11,909 nucleotides of DNA from Mucidula mucida (lineage: Eukaryota; Basidiomycota; Agaricomycetes; Agaricales; Physalacriaceae), in the NCBI GenBank assembly GCA_015501055.1, contig JADNYV010000956.1:1-11909 (forward strand). The letters are read 5' to 3'. Shown one piece after another: positions 1-9,809 of this stretch (positions are counted from its first letter, which is position 1; the number at the start of each line of letters is the position of its first letter). The notes under the pieces were generated by a model. That model made no database searches, was not told the DNA's origin, and saw only the letters and a list, made by a program, of their open reading frames with translations. Made by a program: the position numbers and the translations under genes.

Positions 1-353
1 CAAAGAGCGCATCGAAGTCTGGAGGCGAGGACTGCGAAGGAAAGGAGTAGGGCGGCTGGACACCTGCTAAAAGATTTTTCGGTAACCCCATCTGATTAGC
101 CAGCCGCTTCCGCTCTGCGTTCCTGGTACCCCTTTTTCAAGCAGTGCACAGAAAATTTGTGGAGCAGGCTATCGAACAGATTACAAGGGATAGATCTAGT
201 CTTCAACTTGGCCAGCAGTAAATCCAAGCGAAATTTGGATGAGGCGCTGAGTTGGTGGACAGAGAATATAATTTTTTTAGATGACGTCGTAGCGACAGAG
301 CCCCTTGTGCCTTGATCACAACAGATGAGATCGTTTGGCCCTGGTGGGAGGAG
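1..353. other. left-edge region with no supportable gene
   Basis: No convincing gene is seen here. The three plus-strand frames open at the left edge all close within about 110 bases, so at most the tail of an upstream gene could be present, and no family is recognisable. The minus-strand frames crossing this region have no recognisable domain and run through the promoter of the next gene, so I treat them as chance. A CRE-like TGACGTCG lies at 282-289, about 120 bases before the next start codon; it could be a bZIP site, but one match proves little. Confidence 0.5.
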
Positions 354-361
354 TATATATA
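354..361 (+). promoter_or_regulatory. TATA box of the peptide-precursor gene
   Basis: TATATATA lies 43 bases before the ATG at 405. That spacing fits transcription starting about 25-30 bases downstream with a very short leader. It supports both the strand and the chosen start codon. Inference from sequence only. Confidence 0.6.
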
Positions 362-404
362 GTAAGCTTGCTGGTATGCGGACAGGCACATTCTATCGCC
401 CACT

Positions 405-1045
405 ATGCAACTGAACCGATACCTATTCACTTTGGCCGTCCTCTTTGTATCGCTGGCAATGGCCTCGGTATGCATATACCCCCTCCCTCCTGTATCCCCA
501 TTGACTTTTCTCTATAGGCTACGGTCCGCGATCAGGTTGAGGTTTGCCATCTCATCTCTCATCCTTCCTCTTGTTGCTCACTGTTTTTGCTTCCAGGTCA
601 AGCGTGAGCCTGTGCCTGAAGCTGCGGCTGCCGGCCAGTCGTGGAAGCGTGAAGCGGGAAACGGACAGTCGTGGAAGCGGGAAGCGGGCAATGGACAATC
701 ATGGAAGCGGGAAGCGGGTAACGGCCAGTCCTGGAAACGTGAAGCTGGCAACGGCCAGTCGTGGAAGCGAGACGATGAAGTCGAGGTGAGCCTCTTTGTT
801 TTCGCGCTTGCTTCTGGGTACTGATTATCGCAGGCTCGCGCTGGCCAGTCATGGAAACGCGAAGCGGGTAACGGCCAGTCGTGGAAGCGAGATGATGTCG
901 AGGTGGGTTCTCTTACTCTGTCTTGTCACTTGCGCTCATCATGCTCTAGGCTCGGGAACCCGAGGCCGAAGCTGCGGGGCAAAGCTGGCGGCGCTCCAAT
1001 GGTCAATCCTGGAAGCGTGAGCGTCGGGCTGGCCAGAGTTGGTAA
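405..1045 (+). CDS. secreted Kex2-processed repeat peptide precursor (alpha-factor-like architecture)
   Basis: Proposed exons are 405-467, 518-541, 597-785, 834-902 and 950-1045, all joined in phase 0, giving 146 residues. Residues 1-21 start with a basic n-region and a hydrophobic stretch (YLFTLAVLFVSLAMA), a good signal peptide with likely cleavage near Ala-Met-Ala or Ala-Ser-Ala. From residue 30 on there are ten copies of Gly-Gln-Ser-Trp. Each copy but the last is followed by Lys-Arg (once Arg-Arg); the last ends in Trp-TAA. The commonest unit is EAGNGQSW-KR. Kex2 would cut after KR, a Kex1-type carboxypeptidase would trim KR, and a Ste13-type dipeptidase could remove Glu-Ala, leaving short Trp-ended peptides. 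The leader spacer EPVPEAAA is rich in X-Pro/X-Ala dipeptides, as in yeast alpha-factor precursors. There is no C-terminal CaaX, so it is not a classical basidiomycete lipopeptide pheromone. Alternatives are a KEP-type surface or signalling peptide or a RiPP precursor. Function is unknown. Confidence 0.85.
518..541 (+). other. 24-nt microexon of the peptide precursor
   Basis: The stretch between signal peptide and repeats can be read as one 129-nt intron (468-596) or as two introns of 50 nt (468-517, ending CTATAG) and 55 nt (542-596, GTTTGC to TTCCAG) around a 24-nt exon encoding ATVRDQVE. I prefer two introns because the lengths match the rest of the window and the exon ends in Val-Glu, exactly like the next two exons. 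Skipping the exon or retaining the whole 129 nt keeps the frame, so isoforms are possible. Confidence 0.6.
633..770 (+). repeat. 30-nt in-frame tandem repeat encoding GQSW-KR-EAGN units
   Basis: Five GQSW-KR copies follow each other with a 30-base period inside the third exon of the precursor. Copies differ mainly at silent positions (for example AAG/AAA for Lys, CGT/CGG/CGA for Arg, TCG/TCA/TCC for Ser), while the peptide is unchanged. Further copies lie in the next two exons, at 843-860, 873-890, 977-1018 and 1031-1042. Variation at silent sites with a constant peptide points to selection on the product rather than a neutral minisatellite. Confidence 0.9.
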
Positions 1046-2248
1046 AGGTACGTCGAAAGAACTTTGCTGCAGTTCTCTTCTCAACGTCCAGCAGATACAA
1101 CAAACACTAAATAAAACCCGCCGCTCTTTGCCTATCTGTATACCGTCTGAAATTTGTATACCGCCTCTCTCTACTCTTCTTCCTCTGGCTCTCTGACCTC
1201 TGGGTCATAGGTGTGGTTTTCTTGTCGTAATTCAACTTCGTATAATTGTATCTCTCAATGCTATACATACGCACTATTTTCGGTAGCGCGCCAATCGTGC
1301 GCTAATCAATGTCCGATCACAAAGGAATCAGCCAACTGATGTGATGCGTGATTGGACCACTGCTTCTATTCATCTACGTGACTGTGGCAGTTCGCTATGT
1401 GGCGCAACGCTTCACGGTACAACGGCTGAAACACTAAAGCACAGCAGTACGGTTAAAGAAAGAAATCTACGCTTGAAACCATACTCGTTGAGGATCCTAT
1501 CCCTGTCGCGTTTGCCTGGCGGGATCCACTCCGAGACAGTCTGAGTTACTGTATTCCTCTTATGCCGCCGGTGTCGCGACTCCGTGGAGGCTATTGAATG
1601 CTGACGTAGACCTGATCTGGCCGCCACCAGTCTACTAGTTGGACGGAAATATGGAGTTCCTTTGCTGCTCCGCTGATTGTGTGTTTATTATGACCCACTG
1701 CTCGGAATTCTTAATTCAAACTTGTGTACAGACGATCGTGTCTGCTTGGAGCCATACCTTAGGTCCAAGTCTAGGTATCCGAGGATGGGAGTTGTAATCG
1801 AGGCAATCTAGTAGCAACTATCTACTGACTGCGCGTCATTGGGCCTGCTCGCGACCTGCTTTCAACTTCCACACCCAAGGTTCTACCATGCTCAAGACGC
1901 GTATTCGAATGTGACAAGCCCTTTAGTTCGCGGACAATATCATACATTGTTGAAGATAAAGATGCATCTGGTAACTCATGTGCCGCTTCACGGAGTTTTC
2001 GTTTATGTGCTCATTCTTCTCGTGATCCTATGAACGCTGGCCGCGGGGAGTGTGTCTTGGACTCATGGGGTCTCGAATGAAAAGGTTTTGTAGCCGGAGT
2101 CCTGAGTATCTAGTTGGATGTCATCGTGGGGTATTCTGTTCAGGTTTTGAACCTGTTCAAGAGAATAATCATGCGCATCAGTAGTGTGCTGTGAAGTTCA
2201 TTATGCAGTCCAATTTCCTGACAGCGTCCGTGACCGTGAGAAATTGCT
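1046..2248. other. 1.2-kb stretch with no gene seen
   Basis: No open frame here shows a recognisable domain, plausible intron set or coding bias, and no tRNA-like fold was spotted. The first ~200 bases are probably the 3'UTR of the precursor, including two copies of TGTATACCG (1137-1145 and 1155-1163) and an AT-rich stretch. TAGCGC/GCGCTA arms at 1284-1289 and 1299-1304 could form a small hairpin. The right end is the MCM3 promoter, with an ACGCGT at 1897-1902. Confidence 0.5.
1048..1094 (+). other. possible 3'UTR intron
   Basis: GTACGT begins two bases after the precursor stop codon. A CAG acceptor ends at 1094, with a CTCAAC branch-like element about 12 bases before it. The 47-nt length matches the coding introns. 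It may be a relic of one more repeat-bearing exon. Transcript data are needed to call it. Confidence 0.4.
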
Positions 2249-2255
2249 TATATAA
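2249..2255 (+). promoter_or_regulatory. TATA box of MCM3
   Basis: TATATAA lies 50 bases before the ATG at 2305. It supports 2305 rather than the in-frame ATG at 2191, which would be upstream of this box. Confidence 0.5.
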
Positions 2256-2281
2256 CCATTATATCGTTCATGAGCGTGTCG

Positions 2282-2287
2282 ACGCGT
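2282..2287 (+). promoter_or_regulatory. MCB-like site (ACGCGT) at the MCM3 start
   Basis: ACGCGT is the core MluI cell-cycle box bound by MBF-type factors that drive G1/S genes, including MCM genes, in yeasts. This copy lies 17 bases before the ATG; a second lies at 1897-1902. The motif is short and also occurs within the coding sequence, so function is only suggested. Confidence 0.35.
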
Positions 2288-2304
2288 TTTACTCAACGAC
2301 CACC

Positions 2305-5032
<2,728 letters not shown>

Positions 5033-5093
5033 GTGTACATAGAGTCCAAACGTTTTGTATATTAGTGTACTGCTATCTGTGCACCGCATGTAA

Positions 5094-8063
5094 TCACTGA
5101 TTTCTACGTCTCAAGATACGTCCGACCTCTTCCCGACTCAACTCGCTGTAACCCGTAACGCTCACAATGTGGTTCTCCCAATCGTCTTCCGACACCGCAG
5201 TGCCAAATGTGGAATCCACAGCTTTCTTCCACGAGTCGCCTTCGGCTGCGATTAGCCTTCCAGCTTCGAGCAGTTTCGACCAAGGGCTCTCCACGCGGTT
5301 GCGTCCGCCACCAAGTGCACCCGCCAATGCACCATTACTCGTCTCAACCCAGAGCTCACATTCCGCGTGTATGTATTTCGCTTCTGTGAGACTGACGTTC
5401 CCGCGGTACAATATCTGGCGTTGCATGATATGTTCGGACAAGCGTGTCGCAATGCGCCGATAGAGTGAGGTTAACGATGTTACTGGCACCGTTGAACGAA
5501 TGTATGCCAGATGCGTTGAGAGCAGAGCTATGGGCGCGAGAAGGGTCTGAGACACCGCGATGTCGTCTCGCAGAGCGTCCGGATTGGAGTTCCTGGTAAT
5601 CAATTTAGTTCAGACTATATATCGTCCAAGAGGGCGACATACGAAATCATGGCGGAGATGTGCGCTTTGAGGCTACTTTCGACCTCAGTGCAAACGTGCT
5701 GCACGATGACATCGTGGGTTCTGTCGAAGAGTTTTCGATATTGCGCGGTGAGCACGTCAAATACGGTGGTTTCTGATATATCGCGTTCATTCGCTGACGG
5801 ATCGGGTACTAATGGATGAGCTTGAGCGCGAGCTCTGAGAGACGGCCTAGCGTTTATTTCGGTCCACAACTCCAAGAAGAACTGCCAAGTAATCAGGACC
5901 AAAATAGGGGAGTTTAGAGGAATATCCTGACCAGTTGTTCACCCCACGTGTCCATGGACAATTCAATATATCTGGAGCTGAGAAGTGCCTTGCACAAGCG
6001 TTGAACGCCGGTAACACCGCTCGTTAATGCTTGCGTGTCGACATTTACGGAAGAGTGATCTTTGGTCCCGATGCTCACGCCCAAACCACCGGGTACAGAA
6101 CGAACCAGAGCAGAGGACAAACGTCTCAAACGCATCTAGTGACGAAGACATCCGTCCATGATAGAGTTGTAGAATCGGTAGCTGAACGGAAAGAAGGAAG
6201 CGGGTACGCTGCGTGAAGTCAGGAAGAGGCGAGTAGCGATCTACGATCACAGTTAGTGAGCATACGAATAGTTAGCTAATGTTGCCTACCGGTGATTTGT
6301 TCCACGAGTGCTGCTATCCTACGCGCTGAATTGGTTGTTTGCATCTCGCGTCCGATCAAGGATTCTCTGGAGTCTTCATCGTCCGCGATCTGCCAGGCAT
6401 CTGATGCACTGATAATATCATGAAACTGATCTTCTGCGACTATTACCGCGTCAATGAACAGAAAGACCGTATCTAAGATAACTCACATCGCTTTTCCCCT
6501 TCTATCCAGGCATCGAACCACTCCTTCTTACCCAGAATGATTTGAACAACACCTTCCCAGACGTTGTCGTCCAGCAGTCCGGCCGATGTATCGCTGATAG
6601 TGAACCCCTGCTCTGTCAAAGCAGCATCGAATGATAGCGCCTGGTATATGGTATGCGCAAGAAGCGAAGGATGAGATAGTAGAGAAGGGATTGTACGTCT
6701 CAGCTTCCGTGAAGGCAGAGGAAGGAGTAATAATGTGAATTCGTGCTGCACGGATATATAAACGCTAGATGAACAGAATTTGCACATTAAGACTCACCCA
6801 TGCGTTGATGGAGCTGTACTTGGTGGGTGAAATGAGCTGCTGAACAACCGTTTCCATAAAATTTTGATGGTCATTGATGAGATTCAGCACATGTGTAAAG
6901 TACCACTCAGGCTGAAACCCTGTCAGTACAAGATGCAGACAGTTATGGGTCAGCGCACCTTGTGAAGCTGGTTTGTCTGCCTAGTCCCTTCAAAGTGGTA
7001 TTTGAACCGCATCGACAGCGGTAAGACAAGGGCTTCCAAAGGATACAATCCATCTTTTTCGGTACGTGCAGCACCCACCGTAAAGGATTCCCCTCTGATG
7101 AAATCTCATGCACGTTCAGGTAAGTGAAACGAAAACTCTTACATGATTTGCAACTCGAGAAGATTCCTAAACGCCCGTTCGAAGGCATGACGGTCTTCTT
7201 GCGGAGAGGAAAAGTATGTCATGGGCATGGGCCATTTCAACTTTTCTGCAACAGAGAGCAAGATGCTTGGGCAAATTCAGAACATGTCTTTATAATGGGG
7301 AAGTCGCGTACGTTGTTAAAGTAGATTTGATATCGGACCAGGTCTTGTCACGGAGCTTCTCTAAGAAATTGAGGAGATTGACAGATTGCTTGCCATCTCC
7401 TTCGACCTCCGAACACGCTTCGGATACCCTGGCTGCAAAGTGGTATAATTCTTATAGTTGGATATCGAATCCTCTGTGATGGTCGATGGCGGGGTCGATA
7501 TTTGCTCCACGGCAGCTGCACTAGAATATGATGAGACCAGTGATTAATGGATAGGAAAGGCGCATACCTAAGACGAAGTGCATACTCGATCACTTGGACG
7601 TAGGACCTGACGTGGTTCAGCTCCTTCAGGTTCCGATGCATAGTTTCGATATCCTCGAGCAATGTAGGCTGAGCGTCTGCAGCCGACAACGATGAAACAA
7701 GATTGCGCGTCAAATTGGATAGCTCATCGGCGAGAGCGTGTCGTTGGAGGGAAAGCTCCTGCGCCGCCAGTCGATATTCTTCTGCAGCAGCACGTGTTTC
7801 CTCCAGGAGAGCGTTACATTGGAATGTGAGAGCTCTAACTGAGCTGGGGAATAGCAGAGTGAGCTCATCGCGCATTTCTACTTGAGGACGTCGCACCGTC
7901 GCCTGTAGCTCGTCCCGGCGACTTCGCGCCTGCGCTACCTCGCCATCTAGCTGGGCTAAATCCTCGAGAGTATGGTATTTCGAGTCGAGGAGTACAGCAG
8001 CTTTGGAATTTGCTTGGTCAATGGAAGGACCAGCGAGAAGAGATTGAATCTGCTGAAGGACAT
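5094..8063 (-). CDS. RINT1: RINT1/Tip20-family vesicle tethering subunit, frameshifted in this sequence
   Basis: RINT1/Tip20 is part of the ER-resident Dsl1/NRZ complex that tethers COPI vesicles in Golgi-to-ER transport. Exons in transcript order: 8063-7568, 7520-7312, 7265-7143, 7094-6959, 6911-6798, 6745-6487, 6439-6290, 6240-5932, 5881-5643, 5592-5094; introns are 46-52 nt. The N-terminus is a coiled-coil-like heptad region ending RSYVQVIEYALRL. Then come family landmarks: RFKYHFEGTRQTN, PEWYFTHVLNLI, EGEKRFAEDQF, DRYSPLPDF, WGEQLFFLELW, and a helical C-terminus. One exon joins through a CCCAAG acceptor (7266). Three single-base corrections are needed: one missing base just after the ATG (8061-8063), one missing near 7450, and one extra T near 6119-6121. 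With them all ten exons join in phase to 844 residues (human about 792). Without the first correction no in-frame ATG is found, so the start is the least certain part. The protein is normally essential, so sequence error is more likely than decay. Confidence 0.88.
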
Positions 8064-8268
8064 GACGGCCAAAAGTAGAATAATTTCGATTTAATATTCT
8101 GGTTCTCACGCCAACTTGAGCTCTAACCGCCGAAAAAACTGGTATCGAGTCAAAATGTCACCTCCTACTCTCTACCACCGACCATGGTCTTTTCGATGCT
8201 TTCGCAATCCATGTTTGCTGCCCTGTCTTCCGACAGGCCCCCGTTAGGATCAAGTCTCTAGGATGTTC

Positions 8269-8941
8269 TGCAGTCCGTGCTTGCTCCAATGCATGATCTA
8301 CAACACCGGTAGAGCAACGCAATGTGACGCCTATTGCCCTTCCTCCGAGGAAACATCTCGCTATCGGTGGGAGACGCCATTCTTCTCTTTCAAAAACGCG
8401 TTAAAATCTACATCAGTCACTTGTATGACGCACGAATCAAGTAATTTGCTCTCATCCCCCATAAAACATCGACTGATTATTTCCCAAGTCCATTCAAGCA
8501 GTTGGGATTCGAAGAAGGAGATGCCCATATTATTAGAAATGCTGGCGGCGTGGCGTATGTTTCCCCTTTGACTCAGGATTGCGCCACACGTCTAAAGCTA
8601 CACCAGGAGAGACGCCCTTCGAAGTATCATCGTGTCCCAACGACTGCTCGGCACGCGAGAAATCGCTGTGTATCACCACACCGGCTGCGGAGCAGTCTTG
8701 TTCACTAGCCCATCTTTGCGAGAGTTGATCAAGGATTCCATCCAGGAATCAGCAAGTCGCTGATCAGGTTGACAGCATCGACTTTATGGAGTTTAACGAC
8801 CTAGAAAAATCGTTCGAGATGACGTCAAATTCCTCCAGGAGTGTCCTCTCATTATGAAGGGAACGAAGATACCGGCTGGATTCATTATGTCGAGACTGGA
8901 GAGGTGTCACAAGTTCTGTCCGCCTTCCTTCACAAGCTAAC
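8269..8941 (+). pseudogene. beta-carbonic anhydrase-like gene, broken by several frameshifts
   Basis: Beta-carbonic anhydrases interconvert CO2 and bicarbonate with a zinc bound by two Cys and one His. Visible pieces in order are SVTCM / DARI (8415-8440), PFKQLGFEEGDAHIIRNAGGVA (8490-8554), DALRSIIVSQRLLGTREIAV, YHHTGCGAVLF (zinc His and Cys), then DFMEFNDLEKS, VRDDVKFLQECPL and TGWIHYVETGEVSQV. Two introns fit in phase: 8441-8488 and 8555-8606 (GTATGT to CACCAG). The frame must change near 8427 (inside the CMDAR motif), near 8758, near 8804-8812 and near 8870. The N-terminal part (from DVLQSVLA at 8264-8287) carries stops and is poorly resolved, and the C-terminal end is uncertain. The pattern resembles the short beta-CA subfamily with HHTGCG. 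It may be a real pseudogene or a gene damaged by sequence errors. Confidence 0.8.
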
Positions 8942-9179
8942 CGATTACCGCAGGCGAACAAATCGTTCAAGTTTCCCTCGCTGTAGTTTAAAGACAGTTA
9001 ATGATAAATATGTCTACTTGACGCTCAATAGAAACGCCCTGAAGACGATTGTGATGCTTCAAAACAAGTAACTATATGCCTGGAAATGCTTACCTCTCCG
9101 GGATGCATGGTTGCTTTCTACTATTTGACCGACGCTCAAAACGCGCGTGAGGGCGCGCCTGATCGGTAGCACGTGCCAT

Positions 9180-9207
9180 CTTATCTGATTAAATGCTGCC
9201 CTTATCA
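9180..9207 (-). promoter_or_regulatory. two GATA-factor-like sites upstream of the BolA-like gene
   Basis: Read on the minus strand, AGATAAG (9180-9186) and TGATAAG (9201-9207) match the HGATAR core of fungal GATA factors and lie 24-50 bases before the BolA start. A CACGTG E-box sits just upstream at 9170-9175. Fungal iron repressors are GATA factors and BolA proteins act in iron signalling, so iron control is a reasonable guess only. Confidence 0.35.
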
Positions 9208-9230
9208 CTGGTCAGTTTTAGCCTTGCACC

Positions 9231-9629
9231 ATGCCCATTAATCTGGAAGTTCTAGAGCTCGCCATTCGCAATGCGCTCCCCATAACATACCTTAACATCG
9301 AAGATCAATCCAGCGGCTGCGGGAGAATTACTCCATCGTCATCGTCAGCGAGGTGAGCCTTGCTGCATAAAAAATACCGCTAACTGACAGTCAATAGCCT
9401 TTGAAGGAAAGACGACGCTCGCTAGACATCGTTGGAGTGAGTCCATTAAGCGACGTTTGATGTATCGTAACATTGCCTGTCAGTAAATGAGCTGTTGAAG
9501 AATGAGATTGCCCAGATGCATGCATTTCTCAGTATGAAGAGTTATGCTGTGCGTTACACTCATGCCAACTTGTAATCAGAAAACGTTCACCCCGAAGCAA
9601 TACGAAACTTATCTCGCGAAATGTCATGA
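9231..9629 (+). CDS. BolA-like protein (BolA2/Fra2 type), frameshifted in this sequence
   Basis: BolA2/Fra2 proteins pair with monothiol glutaredoxins to carry [2Fe-2S] clusters and signal iron status. Exon 1 (9231-9352) encodes MPINLEVLELAIRNALP, then IEDQSSGCG; exon 2 (9398-9436, or starting at 9391) FEGKTTLARHRW; exon 3 (9484-9531) NELLKNEIAQMHAF with the conserved cluster-ligand His; exon 4 (from 9580) KTFTPKQYETYLAK. The stretch ENYSIVIVSE after SGCG is one frame away, so a base is missing at the GGG of 9321-9323. A second mismatch occurs around 9352-9398 unless a 38-nt intron (9353-9390) is used. The exon 3/4 join is off near 9525-9532. One A missing at 9619-9621 would restore a normal stop at 9627-9629; otherwise the frame runs on to 9873, antisense to the next gene. 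Splice sites remain good. A complete BolA is about 85-90 residues, which fits. Confidence 0.85.
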
Positions 9630-9809
9630 ATTTTATCCGTCATGCTCCCTTCGTCCTAGCATACCATTATTATTTGAGCTATCCAATTTCGCACGCAGCG
9701 CTTGTGATCACTTCGACTCCGCATTACCGCACAAAGGAAAGGATCTGCTTTGCAGAGAAGAATACAAAATTCTACAGCATGTAGGAAGCACACATCAGCT
9801 ACTAATAAT
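9630..9809. other. convergent gap between BolA-like and membrane-protein genes
   Basis: About 180 bases between the expected BolA stop and the stop codon of the minus-strand membrane protein. It presumably holds both 3' ends. No other feature is seen. Confidence 0.45.

Noticed and set aside
598..852. Minus-strand open frame across the GQSW repeats
   Set aside because: It is the complement of a tandem repeat that stays open by periodicity; the plus strand has signal peptide, promoter and splice sites.
405..1045. Basidiomycete B-locus lipopeptide pheromone
   Set aside because: Those precursors are single-copy, lack a signal peptide and end in a CaaX box. This one has a signal peptide, many copies and ends in Trp; no STE3-like receptor is seen in the window.
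405..1045. Dikaritin (ustiloxin-type) RiPP precursor
   Set aside because: Similar repeat layout, but the core has no Tyr and no UstYa/DUF3328-like partner lies in the window. Kept only as an alternative.
1284..1304. Inverted repeat TAGCGC/GCGCTA as terminator or mobile-element end
   Set aside because: Six-base arms with a nine-base loop are expected by chance; no target-site duplication or transposase is nearby.
1341..2033. Short open frames in the gap before MCM3
   Set aside because: No domain, signal peptide or consistent intron structure; lengths are expected by chance.
2191..2304. Earlier in-frame start for MCM3 at 2191
   Set aside because: The additional 38 residues are unlike MCM3 and lie across the likely TATA box; the ATG at 2305 has better context and matches usual MCM3 N-termini.
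7246..7311. RINT1 intron ending at the strong GTTGCAG acceptor (7246)
   Set aside because: It breaks phase and deletes ILLSVAEKL; the CCCAAG acceptor at 7266 gives correct phase and matches the family (LTT-ILLSVAEKLKWP).
8841..9071. Separate small gene at 8841-9071
   Set aside because: It is the frame-shifted C-terminal end of the carbonic anhydrase-like gene plus read-through.
6100..9630. Programmed ribosomal frameshifting in RINT1, BolA or the carbonic anhydrase
   Set aside because: No slippery heptamer recurs at the sites, shifts differ in direction, and some fall at splice junctions or the start codon.
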